From Ktedonobacterales bacterium (GTDB taxonomy: Bacteria > Chloroflexota > Ktedonobacteria > Ktedonobacterales > DATBGS01), in NCBI GenBank assembly GCA_036557285.1, contig DATBHW010000042.1, forward strand, positions 1 to 59,411: a stretch of DNA of 59,411 nucleotides. Reading direction: 5' to 3'. The notes under the pieces are model-generated. The model did no database searches, was not told the DNA's origin, and saw only the letters and a list, made by a program, of their open reading frames with translations. Shown here piece after piece: positions 43,783 through 51,493 of this stretch; position 1 is the stretch's first letter, and each line of letters starts with the position of its first letter. The position numbers and the translations under genes are program-made.

Positions 43783-43811
43783 GCGTGTACCGCCGACAGG
43801 GACGGCGCTAC
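43783..43811. repeat. Deleted copy of the dispersed palindrome, supplying a stop codon
   Basis: GCGTGTACCGCCGACAGGGA and CGGCGCTAC are the two outer arms of the repeat family joined with the middle missing. Read on the minus strand, the arm begins GTAGCGCC, and its TAG (43808-43810) is the stop codon of the methyltransferase gene. Confidence 0.55.
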
Positions 43812-44518
43812 GAAGCCACTGCCTGGCGCTGCTTCTGCCAGACCATAACGAAGCTGACGGGCCGATTGTGATACTGGCCCCACTTCGGCTTCTGCGCCAG
43901 CCATTCCTCGTCAATCAGCCCCTCGTGCATTTCAAGCAGCGACCAGCCTGACGCCAGAGCCGCTTGAACGTGATCGCTTATCAGGTGAACATATGTCTGA
44001 ATCGTGGCTGGTTCACCCGATGCTCTGTTGAAATGGGTCGGGATGCCACTCATCAGGAAAAACGGGTGATAGCCGACGAGGACGAAATAGCCGCCGGTGC
44101 GCGCAATCCTGGCGCTCTCCTGATAGAGCGGACGCACATCTGGAAGGTGTTCATCTGCCAGGGAAATCGTCACCAGATCATACACCCTGGCTTGTAAAGG
44201 CGTCTCACGCACATCTCCCAGGAAAAGCTGCCGATACCCCCCTTTCGCTCTGGCTCCTTCCAGCATGGCAGGCGTCAGATCAACGCCATCGAGTGAGGCG
44301 ACACCTTGCTGCTTGAGCCAGACCCCCGTTCGACCTGTGCCACAGGCCAGATCCGCCGCTTCCCGAAGCTGATCCCAGGCGACGGATCGGATTTTCGCCA
44401 GTAAACGCAGGTCCATAGCATCCAGCACACTATCTTCATAGGTGGCCGCCCATTCTCCATAGCCTTCCTGCACAGAGAGCGTGGGATAGTTGCGTGTATC
44501 GAACTGTGAAAAATCCAT
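43808..44518 (-). CDS. Class I SAM-dependent methyltransferase
   Basis: The 236-residue protein has a Methyltransf_11/25-type Rossmann fold. Motif I is ADLACGTGRTGVWLKQQGV (about 58-76). LDGVDLTPAMLEGA holds the adenosyl-ribose acidic residue, then DLVTISLADEHLPD and a post-III strand GGYFVLVGYHPFF. The start MDFSQFDTRNYPTLSVQEGY and WAATYED resemble bacterial ubiquinone/tellurite-type small-molecule methyltransferases. The substrate is unknown. The ATG at 44518 follows GAGCAGGCT. The TAG stop falls in a repeat fragment, so the original C-terminus may have been slightly different. A TetR gene lies 64 bases upstream on the same strand. Confidence 0.75.
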   Translation of the reverse strand: MDFSQFDTRNYPTLSVQEGYGEWAATYEDSVLDAMDLRLLAKIRSVAWDQLREAADLACGTGRTGVWLKQQGVASLDGVDLTPAMLEGARAKGGYRQLFLGDVRETPLQARVYDLVTISLADEHLPDVRPLYQESARIARTGGYFVLVGYHPFFLMSGIPTHFNRASGEPATIQTYVHLISDHVQAALASGWSLLEMHEGLIDEEWLAQKPKWGQYHNRPVSFVMVWQKQRQAVAS

Positions 44519-44582
44519 AGCCTGCTCTTCTCTTGCCGGTTCCCCTGCTGCTCTATCGTTTCCAAATAACCGTTCGGTCCAC

Positions 44583-45185
44583 TCATCCGCGATGGCTTCC
44601 CCCGGCATTCTCTTCTGCCACCTGCCTGGGGCTGAAGGCAACTGCGTTGGTCGGGCGCACAATCAATTCGTGATAAATAACCCCCATCCGCTCAGGCGGA
44701 TAGGGCATCTCATGCTCCAGCCACCACTGAATCAAGGCCAGCGTCGAAGCAACCAGGTGATAGGCCGCAATCTCCACTGGCACGACGGCCTCCGCCAGCG
44801 GAGTATTCTGGCGCAGCACGCTCTCTGTCCCTGCCTCGATGATACGCTGCACCAGGGTTGTCGAGCCTCTGCTGCTCAAGAGCACCCGACACACCTCGCT
44901 CTGCTGCTGCACATAGCGGAAAATTAAGGCTCCTACAGCGGCAGGGTCAGCATCAGGCGAGAGCGGCAGCAGCCCCATTAACTCCTCCAGCACCACCTCC
45001 AGCACATCCAGCAGCAGCGCATCTTTATCGTGATAATGCCGGAAAAATGTCGCGTAGCCCACATCGGCGCGGTCCGTAATGTCACGGATCGTCACTGCCT
45101 CATAACCCTTCTCCAGAGTAAGCGCAATCAACGCCTTTGCCAGTAAGTTCTGCGTGCGTTTGATTCGTCGGTCCTGTATTTCCAT
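44583..45185 (-). CDS. TetR-family transcriptional regulator
   Basis: The 200-residue protein begins MEIQDRRIKRTQNLLAKALI and continues with a TetR HTH, GYEAVTIRDITDRADVGYATFFRHYHDKDALL (about residues 26-57), typical in length and position. The C-terminal helical domain would bind a small-molecule ligand. The ATG at 45185 follows TGAGAGTAGAA and drops an unlikely 31-residue extension. It is divergent from the P450 gene at 45382 across an AT-rich region with palindromes, so it probably represses the P450, itself and perhaps the methyltransferase downstream. Confidence 0.82.
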   Translation of the reverse strand: MEIQDRRIKRTQNLLAKALIALTLEKGYEAVTIRDITDRADVGYATFFRHYHDKDALLLDVLEVVLEELMGLLPLSPDADPAAVGALIFRYVQQQSEVCRVLLSSRGSTTLVQRIIEAGTESVLRQNTPLAEAVVPVEIAAYHLVASTLALIQWWLEHEMPYPPERMGVIYHELIVRPTNAVAFSPRQVAEENAGGSHRG

Positions 45186-45281
45186 TTCTACTCTCAGCTT
45201 GCCGCTGTTTGCGGGCTTTTGTGTCTGCTCATCATACCATACCACCTTCCATCTTGCGGGCTGCTCTTGACTCAGCACTTC

Positions 45282-45306
45282 ATTATGATATATAGTGTTT
45301 CATAAT
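45282..45306. promoter_or_regulatory. Candidate TetR operator in the TetR-P450 intergenic region
   Basis: ATTATGA (45282-45288) and TCATAAT (45300-45306) form an inverted repeat with an 11-base AT-rich spacer. A second short palindrome, TATGA-A-TCATA, lies near 45333-45343 close to the P450 start. Location between divergent genes supports operator function; the binding protein is inferred. Confidence 0.45.
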
Positions 45307-45381
45307 ATATTTAGTATATAAAAATAGATAGTATGAATCATAAAATGACCACGCCAGCCAGCGCGGGGAAGGACCAGAACC

Positions 45382-46644
45382 ATGAGCATATCAGCCGAAC
45401 ACATCAGCCAGCCTCCAGTCAAGAGAGATGAGGCCGCCGTCCGTTGTCCAATTGACCATGCAGCGTGGTCCCACCAGAAGACCGCCCGCGAAGTTGAGCC
45501 AACCAATACTCCCATCGAACGGGATGCCGATGGAGTCTGGCACGTGCGCGGCTACGAGGAGGTCAGGGCAATCTTGCGCAGCACCAATACAAAACAGGCT
45601 GGTTTTAAGGCAGAACTGCTGGGCCGCCTGCCCACCAGCATGAGCAACTCGCCCATCCTCTATCAAGAGGGCAAACCGCACCAGCTTCAGCGCAAGCAAA
45701 CGGCGCGATTCTTCACCCCCAAAGCCGTCAGTTCCAACTACCGGCTTTTGATGGAGCGGCTGGCAGACCAGCGTATCGCTGAACTTCAGCGTGTCCAACG
45801 CGCCGACCTCAGCCGACTCAGCATGACGCTGGCGGTGCGTGTCGCCGCAGCAGTAGTTGGGTTGACCAGCAGCCGCCTGCCTGGGATGGATAAGCGGCTG
45901 AGCGCCTTTTTCGCTCGTGATATGCCTGCCTTCGCCTGGAACCTCCTGGCGCTCTTTCGATTGCTGCGTATCCAACTGAGCATAGCCGCCTTCTTCTATC
46001 TGGATGTGCAGCCAGCCATTCGGGCACGCAAGCGCCGCGCACGCGAAGATGTCATCTCCCATCTGATTGCCCAGGGCTATAGCAAGAGAGAGATTCTGAC
46101 CGAGTGCATCACCTATGCTGCGGCTGGCATGGTAACAACGCGCGAGTTTATCAGCGTTGCCGCCTGGCATTTCCTCGAACAGCCGACGCTCCGCGCCCAA
46201 TATCTGGCAGCCCCGGAAGCAGAGCGCCAGGAGATGCTTCAGGAAATCTTGCGCCTGGAGCCGGTAGTCGGGCATCTCTACCGCCGCGCCACCGCCGATC
46301 TCCATCTGGAAAGCAGTGGTTTGCCCATCACCATTCGGCAGGGCGAACTGATTGACGCGCATATCTACGCCGCCAATGCGGACGAAAGCGCGGTTGGAGC
46401 GCAGCCGCTGGCGCTCTTTCCAGGGCGAAAACTCCGCGCAGAACATATCTCCGCTGCTGTGATGGGCTTTGGCGATGGCCCCCATCGCTGCCCAGGATCG
46501 TTTATCGCCATTCAGGAAACGGACATCTTTTTGCGGCGGCTCCTGGCGCTAGACGGCCTGTTCATCGAGCGCGCTCCTTCCCTGCGTTGGAACGATATTG
46601 TGAGCGGCTACGAACTGCGCGACTTTCTGATCGCGCTGGCGTAA
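45382..46644 (+). CDS. Cytochrome P450
   Basis: The 420-residue soluble P450 has the haem-thiolate loop MGFGDGPHRCPGSF (cysteine about 372), the K-helix ExxR in EILRLEP (about 289-292) and the I-helix AAAGMVTTREF (about 250-260). In the I-helix the usual acidic residue before threonine is valine, which may alter O2 activation. No membrane anchor is present, as for bacterial CYPs with separate redox partners; none is encoded here. The substrate is not predictable. The ATG sits downstream of an AT-rich divergent region shared with TetR. The amine-oxidase gene follows after 70 bases and may be co-transcribed. Confidence 0.9.
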   Translation: MSISAEHISQPPVKRDEAAVRCPIDHAAWSHQKTAREVEPTNTPIERDADGVWHVRGYEEVRAILRSTNTKQAGFKAELLGRLPTSMSNSPILYQEGKPHQLQRKQTARFFTPKAVSSNYRLLMERLADQRIAELQRVQRADLSRLSMTLAVRVAAAVVGLTSSRLPGMDKRLSAFFARDMPAFAWNLLALFRLLRIQLSIAAFFYLDVQPAIRARKRRAREDVISHLIAQGYSKREILTECITYAAAGMVTTREFISVAAWHFLEQPTLRAQYLAAPEAERQEMLQEILRLEPVVGHLYRRATADLHLESSGLPITIRQGELIDAHIYAANADESAVGAQPLALFPGRKLRAEHISAAVMGFGDGPHRCPGSFIAIQETDIFLRRLLALDGLFIERAPSLRWNDIVSGYELRDFLIALA

Positions 46645-46714
46645 TGCAGCCGGACAATGGTATCATGCTCTCGCACAGGTAGCGAAATACCAGTATCTGC
46701 TAGGGGGTGATGCC

Positions 46715-47899
46715 ATGAGCAACGAATATGACGCCATTGTCCTTGGTTTGGGAGCGATGGGCAGCGCAGCCCTCTATCAACTTGCTCGCAAGGGCAAGAA
46801 GGTGCTGGGCCTGGACCAATATGCCCCACCGCACACGCTGGGGTCCACGCATGGCGACACGCGCATCACGCGCCAGGCCATCGGCGAAGGCGCAGAGTAT
46901 GTGCCGCTGGTCTTGCGTTCCTATGAACTCTGGCGTGAAATCGAGCAGTTGAGCGGCCATGATCTGCTCACCATCACGGGCGGCCTTATCATGGCAAGCC
47001 AGAGGCGCCAGGAGTCTATGCACGGCTCTGAGAACTTTCTCAAGACCACCATTGCCGCCGCAGAGCAGTACAACATCGCGCATACCATATTGGAAACGGA
47101 CCAGATTCGCCAGCGATTTCCGCAATTCCAGCTAGTGGGGGATGAACTGGGCTATTATGAAGTGAACGCCGGTTTCCTGCGCCCCGAACGCTGCATTCAG
47201 GCGCAGCTTGCGCTCGCTGAGCGTTTTGGCGCAGCCATCCAGACCGGAGAGCAGGCGCTGGAGTATCGGCCCGACGCAACTGACAGCCGTATAACCCTCA
47301 AAACCACGTACAACAGTTATACGGCTGAAAAGCTGGTTATCACTGCTGGCCCCTGGATTGGCAGCCTGCTCGAAGCCGCTTATGCCCGCTACTTCACCGT
47401 CTATCGGCAGGTGCTTTACTGGTTTGGCCTCAGAGGAGCTATCGAGCCATTTCTACCGGACCGCTTTCCTATCTTTATCTGGGAACGACCTCATGGCTTG
47501 CTCTATGGGTTTCCGGCCATTGACGGCCCGGCAGGCGGGGTCAAAGTGGCGACTGAGGACTATACGAAGTCAACCACCCCTGACATTGTAGCGCGCGCTG
47601 TCACCAGCCAGGAAAAGCGCGAGATATACGAGCGGCAGGTTGCCAGCAGCCTGCCCAACCTCAGCGATACCTGCGTCAAAGCGGTATCGTGCCTGTACAC
47701 CGTCACGCCCGATGAACGCTTTGTGCTGGACACGCACCCGCAGCACCCCCAGGTCATCATCGCCTCCCCCTGTTCCGGGCATGGCTTCAAGCACTCAACG
47801 GCCATTGGCGAAGTGCTGGCCGAAATGGTAGTTGACGGCAAAAGCCGGATTGACATCAGCAGCTTTTCCCTTCGCCGATTCCTGCCAGCGGAGGTATGA
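46715..47899 (+). CDS. solA: N-methyltryptophan/sarcosine-oxidase-like flavoprotein (MTOX/SolA)
   Basis: The 394-residue protein has an N-terminal FAD dinucleotide-binding motif, DAIVLGLGAMGSAALYQLAR, and ends with SPCSGHGFKHSTAIGEVLAEM. The segment KAVSCLYTVTPDERFVLDTH contains the cysteine that binds FAD covalently in monomeric sarcosine and N-methyltryptophan oxidases (CxYxxTPD). STHGDTRITRQAIGEGAEY is typical of this family. It would oxidise a secondary amine, releasing formaldehyde and H2O2. GGGGGTGATGCC precedes the ATG. Its last 44 bases overlap the convergent metX gene. The precise substrate is uncertain. Confidence 0.82.
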   Translation: MSNEYDAIVLGLGAMGSAALYQLARKGKKVLGLDQYAPPHTLGSTHGDTRITRQAIGEGAEYVPLVLRSYELWREIEQLSGHDLLTITGGLIMASQRRQESMHGSENFLKTTIAAAEQYNIAHTILETDQIRQRFPQFQLVGDELGYYEVNAGFLRPERCIQAQLALAERFGAAIQTGEQALEYRPDATDSRITLKTTYNSYTAEKLVITAGPWIGSLLEAAYARYFTVYRQVLYWFGLRGAIEPFLPDRFPIFIWERPHGLLYGFPAIDGPAGGVKVATEDYTKSTTPDIVARAVTSQEKREIYERQVASSLPNLSDTCVKAVSCLYTVTPDERFVLDTHPQHPQVIIASPCSGHGFKHSTAIGEVLAEMVVDGKSRIDISSFSLRRFLPAEV

Positions 47900-49019
47900 T
47901 GGGCGGCGCTTTTGCAGCCAGGAATGGCCGCAAAAGCGCGTCAAGCTGCTCCCACTCTTTCAGAAACGCATCGTGTCCATGCGGCGAACGAAGCTCTACA
48001 TAGCGCGCTCGCCCGCCAGCGGCGGTAATCCCCGCCGCAAGGTCGCGCACCTGGCGAGCGGGATACAGCCAGTCGCTATCTATACCCACCGCCAGCACCT
48101 CTGCCTGAATGCGAGCGAAGGCGGCGGCGTCGGAGCCGCGCCCCGGTCCCTCAGCGGCGTCGTAGCGGTCCATCGCGCTGGAAAGATAGAGATAGCAGTT
48201 CGCGTCAAAGCGTCGCACCAGTTTCTCGCCCTGGTGCTGGAAATAGGTTTCGATGTCCAGGCGTGGGCCAAACGTCGGATAATTGCTGGGCCGCGTGGCA
48301 AGACGACGCCCAAAACGCTCCTCCAGCCCCTCAGCACTGGTATAGGTGAGTATGCCCAGCATACGCGCAATGTTCAGACCTGCTGCTGGCCCCGCGCCTG
48401 GCGGATAGTTCCCATCCTGCCAGGCCGCGTCACACAGAATAGCCTGCCGCGCAATCGTGTCAATCGCCAGCCCCTGCGCAGAAAGGCGTGGCGACGCAGC
48501 GATCACCATAGCGCGCTCCACCATCTCAGGGAACGCTATCGGCCACTCCAGTGCTTGTAGCCCTCCCAGCGAGCCGCCAGCAACCGCCGCCAGGCGCTTA
48601 ACGCCCAACCGTTCGAGGAGCGCCTGCTGCGCCCGCACCATATCCCCAACGCTGACCAGCGGAAAGCGCAGGCGATATGGCTGCTTATCCAGAGGATGCG
48701 GGCTGGTTGGTCCGACGCTGCCGTAGCAGCTTCCCAGGACGTTAGAACAGACCACAAAAAATCTCGTCGTGTCAAAGACCCGTCCTGGGCCGATCAGCGG
48801 GTTCCACCAGCCCGCGCGTGGATCATCGGGCTGCTGAGTATCATAAGCATGAGCATCTCCCGTCAGCGCGTGGCAGACCAGGATAGCATTATCCCCTGCG
48901 GCATTGAGGCGCCCCCAGGTTTCATAGGCCAGTGTCACTGGAGCCAGAACCGTCCCATCGTCGAGCGCAAGATGGGCCAGTGTGATATGCCCCTTCTGCT
49001 GGAATCCCTCTGTCTTCAT
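47856..49019 (-). CDS. metX: Homoserine O-acetyltransferase
   Basis: The 387-residue alpha/beta-hydrolase-fold enzyme activates homoserine for methionine synthesis. LAYETWGRLNAAGDNAILVC and HALTGDAHAYD are the N-terminal signature. The nucleophile serine is in AVAGGSLGGLQALEW (about residue 133-147). FFVVCSNVLGSCYGSVGP lies between. The catalytic aspartate is in GIDSDWLYP and the histidine in SPHGHDAFL. Acetyl versus succinyl specificity cannot be settled by eye. I prefer the ATG at 49019, because the longer GTG start at 49076 falls within a decayed tnpB element. No SAM riboswitch was seen. The 3' end overlaps the amine-oxidase gene by 44 bases. Confidence 0.88.
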   Translation of the reverse strand: MKTEGFQQKGHITLAHLALDDGTVLAPVTLAYETWGRLNAAGDNAILVCHALTGDAHAYDTQQPDDPRAGWWNPLIGPGRVFDTTRFFVVCSNVLGSCYGSVGPTSPHPLDKQPYRLRFPLVSVGDMVRAQQALLERLGVKRLAAVAGGSLGGLQALEWPIAFPEMVERAMVIAASPRLSAQGLAIDTIARQAILCDAAWQDGNYPPGAGPAAGLNIARMLGILTYTSAEGLEERFGRRLATRPSNYPTFGPRLDIETYFQHQGEKLVRRFDANCYLYLSSAMDRYDAAEGPGRGSDAAAFARIQAEVLAVGIDSDWLYPARQVRDLAAGITAAGGRARYVELRSPHGHDAFLKEWEQLDALLRPFLAAKAPPIIPPLAGIGEGKSC

Positions 49020-49068
49020 TGCGGATGGTTGCCAGGCTCCATCGGGCCGTATCCCCTCAGCTAATCTG

Positions 49069-49098
49069 GTTGACACTCTCCCGCTTAAAAGGCGGGAG
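49069..49098 (-). repeat. Right-end hairpin and terminus of a decayed tnpB element
   Basis: CTCCCGC (49078-49084) and GCGGGAG (49092-49098) form a perfect stem. On the minus strand the order is hairpin, GAGAGT, GTCAAC, the same as at the right end of the element at 20371-20400. It marks the end of the relic whose coding remains are at 49108-49290. Confidence 0.6.
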
Positions 49099-49107
49099 AT
49101 TCTTCCT

Positions 49108-49290
49108 TCATCCAGCCAACTTAGCAGACCGCAATCGCTTGCGCCCGCCAGCGGTTGTCTGTCCAGAAGCGTTACGCCGCTCCGAAGCGCGACCCGTTTC
49201 CGCCTGCCCGGCGGTACGGTTCAATGCTGCCACCATCACCAATGCAGCAGCCAAAATGTTCAGGGCAGCGTTCCAGTCCCGATCTAGTAC
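49108..49290 (-). pseudogene. tnpB: tnpB relic: C-terminal coding end only
   Basis: On the minus strand the frame reads DRDWNAALNILAAALVMVAA, then a basic tail ending KLAG and a TGA at 49108-49110. DRDxNAALNI is the third RuvC motif and conserved end of TnpB. Upstream of it the frame is closed at once by TAG, and no zinc ribbon or other TnpB part remains. The body of the element has been deleted, leaving the last 60 codons and the right-end hairpin next to metX. Confidence 0.8.
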
Positions 49291-49307
49291 CTACCTTCAT
49301 CATCTTA

Positions 49308-49838
49308 TCAGGCAGTAATTCTGAGAATAAGGCCCCCCGAGACGCATCCGCTTACGCCATCTCCCTGCTGACATATCCTCTCAAACAGCCAGTAATAGTC
49401 AGCAATTGGCTGCGATGGAAGATCCAGGATACTCGTGCGAGTCACATTAGTCCAGTTATCTATTTGGATGGGCAGAGCAGAAACCACCACTGGAGCAGCC
49501 TCCTCGACCTTATTTGGTAGCACCTGATTAGCGGTCTCAAAAGACGAGAAAGGACCGATCAGTTTCACGAAGAAAGTAATAAGCGCGTGCAATCCCGCTC
49601 CATCTGTAGTTGGCTGCCAGGTTACAATTATTTGATTTCCTGGCTGCAAGAGATAGTAGTTACTATCGGATGGTAGGGTTGCATTTGCTGGGGCATGGAT
49701 ATAGTTATAACCGTAAACGTGGCTGTAAGTTGGCTGTGAGTGAGGAATGGGAGAAGCACACCCGGGAAACAGCGTTACTAAGAGCAATCCTATTCCAAGC
49801 AAACCATTCCACTGTATTAGCGCTTTCTGCTTGACCAC
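49308..49838 (-). CDS. Hypothetical lipoprotein
   Basis: The 176-residue protein begins with a signal peptide and lipobox (GLLLVTLFPGCASP, C about 27). The mature part is beta-rich (YYLLQPGNQIIVTWQP, ALITFFVKLIGPFSSF) and contains a short pair of late cysteines in ERICQQGDGVSGCVSG, which may form a disulphide. I recognise no family. GTG start with AAGGTAACGGCGA upstream. Its stop lies 18 bases from the broken edge of the tnpB relic, so the insertion history may have shortened its 3' flank. It is exported and membrane-anchored, function unknown. Confidence 0.55.
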   Translation of the reverse strand: MVKQKALIQWNGLLGIGLLLVTLFPGCASPIPHSQPTYSHVYGYNYIHAPANATLPSDSNYYLLQPGNQIIVTWQPTTDGAGLHALITFFVKLIGPFSSFETANQVLPNKVEEAAPVVVSALPIQIDNWTNVTRTSILDLPSQPIADYYWLFERICQQGDGVSGCVSGGLILRITA

Positions 49839-49973
49839 TCGCCGTTACCTTGCCCTTTCTTACAATCCCGAGAGCGAAAGCGCAGTCTTAATTGCTGCTA
49901 CCGTCGTATGGCACAAATCCGAGAGCGCTTTCGCCCAGGAAGATTCGACTACTATGCCTGGCCGAAATCCTAG

Positions 49974-50095
49974 AGTCTGTTATGCACTTTTGCGCGGACT
50001 CGCTTTTCACCAAGCTTTGCAGCAACCATGTCAAACTGCGATCCATTGCTGTTAGCCCGGACGTGAACTGCCTTCGTAAAAGTGCATAACACGCT
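49974..50095. mobile_element. 122-bp MITE-like insertion with CTAG target duplication
   Basis: The ends AGTCTGTTATGCACTTTTGCG (49974-49994) and the complement of 50075-50095 match at 18 of 21 positions. CTAG occurs on both sides (49970-49973 and 50096-50099). CTAG fits the YTAR target preference and 4-bp duplication of IS5-group transposases, so this is probably a non-autonomous IS5-type derivative. It carries no gene and truncates the tnpB at 50052. Confidence 0.75.
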
Positions 50096-51137
50096 CTAGC
50101 ACCAGGCCACAGGAAGGACAGATATGGGTCCGCATCGAGAGCGACTTTTTGACCCGTTCGCCACAGCTAGAGCAATCCTGTGTGGTGAAGCGCGCCGGGA
50201 CCGCTACGACTAGCACGCCCGCAACCTGCCCATAGTAGCGCACGAGCGAGAGGAACAGCCCCCAACTGGCATCAGAGATACTTTTTGCCAGATGGTGATT
50301 CTTGACCAGATGGGCAATCTTGAGGTCTTCAAAAGCTACCAAGTCGCTAGACTGGATGAGCGCTCTCGCCGTCTTCACCGCGAAATCTTTACGCCGCCTG
50401 TGCACTCTCAGATACCCTTTTGCCAATCGTCGTATGGCCTTCTTGCGGTTCTTGGACCGCTTGATTTTGCGGGAGACGCGCCGATGCAAGCGCTTGAGTT
50501 TGGTTTCAGCCTTCCGCAGATACCCAGGGTTGGCAACGGTGGCCCCGTCGCTATCGGTATAGAAACTCTTCAGCCCAACATCAATGCCCGCCTGTTTGCT
50601 GGTAGGAACATGGGCTATCTTGCGTTCTGCCTGCACGGCAAACTGGACATAAGAGCCATCCGCCCGCTTGACCAGGCGAACCCGCTTGATTTGATTGCTG
50701 GGGAAGGTTTCAATGGAGCGTGTGCCAATCAACCGGAGCGTGCCAATGCCGTGTCCATCGGTGAAGGTGAGCCGCTTGCCATCCGGCTCCAACCGCCAGC
50801 CAGAGGTTTTGTACTCGACACTCCGGTTATCCTTCTGGAAACGGGGATAGCCCTTCTTGCCAGGCTTGTGCTTCTGGCAATTGTCGTAGAAGCGAGCAAT
50901 GGATTGCCAGGCGCGTTCTGCGCTGGCTTGTCGGGCCATCGAATTGAGCCGGGCCACAAAGGGATACTCTTTTGCCAGTTGGGCGCTGTACTGATTCAGG
51001 ACGTAGGCATTCGTGCCCCGCGTGTCCATCCACAGCCCAAGGGCCTTGTTGCGGATGAACTGCGTGGTACGGATGGCCTCGTCAATCGCGGACCGTTGAG
51101 CCTGGTTGGTCCTGAGCTTGTACTCCAGAATCAGCAC
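50052..51137 (-). CDS. tnpB: TnpB, C-terminally truncated by a MITE
   Basis: The 361-residue frame is TnpB from its N-terminal domain through the RuvC aspartate (SKQAGIDVGLKSF), glutamate (LVAFEDLKIAHL) and zinc ribbon (CSSCG and CPSCG). After CPSCGLVLE it runs into the element at 49974-50095, which supplies VMHFYEGSSRPG and the stop. The third RuvC motif DRDxNAALN is lost, so cleavage is unlikely. The right end and omega-RNA region are gone too. The GTG at 51137 has GCGAGGTATCC upstream and lies inside the preceding RHH-like gene. It is not closely similar to the TnpB at 19183. Confidence 0.85.
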   Translation of the reverse strand: MLILEYKLRTNQAQRSAIDEAIRTTQFIRNKALGLWMDTRGTNAYVLNQYSAQLAKEYPFVARLNSMARQASAERAWQSIARFYDNCQKHKPGKKGYPRFQKDNRSVEYKTSGWRLEPDGKRLTFTDGHGIGTLRLIGTRSIETFPSNQIKRVRLVKRADGSYVQFAVQAERKIAHVPTSKQAGIDVGLKSFYTDSDGATVANPGYLRKAETKLKRLHRRVSRKIKRSKNRKKAIRRLAKGYLRVHRRRKDFAVKTARALIQSSDLVAFEDLKIAHLVKNHHLAKSISDASWGLFLSLVRYYGQVAGVLVVAVPARFTTQDCSSCGERVKKSLSMRTHICPSCGLVLERVMHFYEGSSRPG

Positions 51138-51273
51138 GGATACCTCGCTTGCGGGCGGCCTCTCGAATCAACAGTTCCATCACTGCCGTTTGAGAAATCC
51201 CATCGGCTGCTGCCAGTCGCTCCAAAAGCACTCTGGCGTTCTCGGTTAAGCGAAAATGTGTAGACCGTTTCAT
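51082..51273 (-). CDS. Small ribbon-helix-helix-like protein overlapping tnpB
   Basis: The 63-residue frame reads MKRSTHFRLTENARVLLERL and then AAADGISQTAVMELLIREAA, a short beta strand and two helices in the pattern of CopG/Arc-type ribbon-helix-helix DNA-binding proteins. It overlaps the start of tnpB by 56 bases in a different frame, so translation of the two is coupled. The ATG lies six bases after a -10 box (51280-51285). It may regulate the tnpB transcript. The fold is inferred from pattern only. Confidence 0.6.
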   Translation of the reverse strand: MKRSTHFRLTENARVLLERLAAADGISQTAVMELLIREAARKRGIRADSGVQAQDQPGSTVRD

Positions 51274-51309
51274 GTACCTATTGTAGCACATGATGGGCCT
51301 CTATGTCAA
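51274..51309 (-). promoter_or_regulatory. Promoter of the RHH-tnpB unit, predicted leaderless
   Basis: On the minus strand TTGACA (51309-51304) and TACAAT (51285-51280) are 18 bases apart. The ATG at 51273 begins six bases after the -10. This is the same arrangement as at the other tnpB element (19148-19183), so both mRNAs would begin at or near the start codon. Confidence 0.6.
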
Positions 51310-51330
51310 CCGCAGCAAGGGCGCTTCTAT

Positions 51331-51351
51331 CCCCGGCTTAAAAGCGCGGGG
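51331..51351 (-). repeat. Left-end hairpin of the second tnpB element
   Basis: CCCCGGC and GCGCGGGG form an imperfect stem around TTAAAA, 22 bases upstream of the -35 box. The order hairpin, -35, -10, ATG matches the left end of the element at 19088. It probably marks the subterminal left end. Confidence 0.5.
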
Positions 51352-51493
51352 TTTTACGCGCCCCTTCTATAAGCGTAGGACGTTGCTCTGCATTGTCTGC
51401 TGACTACCATATCTGATCCTGCTGCCTGCCGTCAAGAACAGTATCAGCAGCCTGGTTGCTTGATCGCGAAGAAAAAGAACTCAGCGAATAGTG

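Noticed and set aside
49020-49110. SAM (S-box) riboswitch upstream of metX
   Set aside because: No S-box core sequence or multi-stem arrangement was found. The stem present there belongs to the tnpB relic.
50292-51263. 323-codon plus-strand frame opposite the second tnpB
   Set aside because: Same situation as above: the minus-strand frame carries the TnpB motifs and the promoter.
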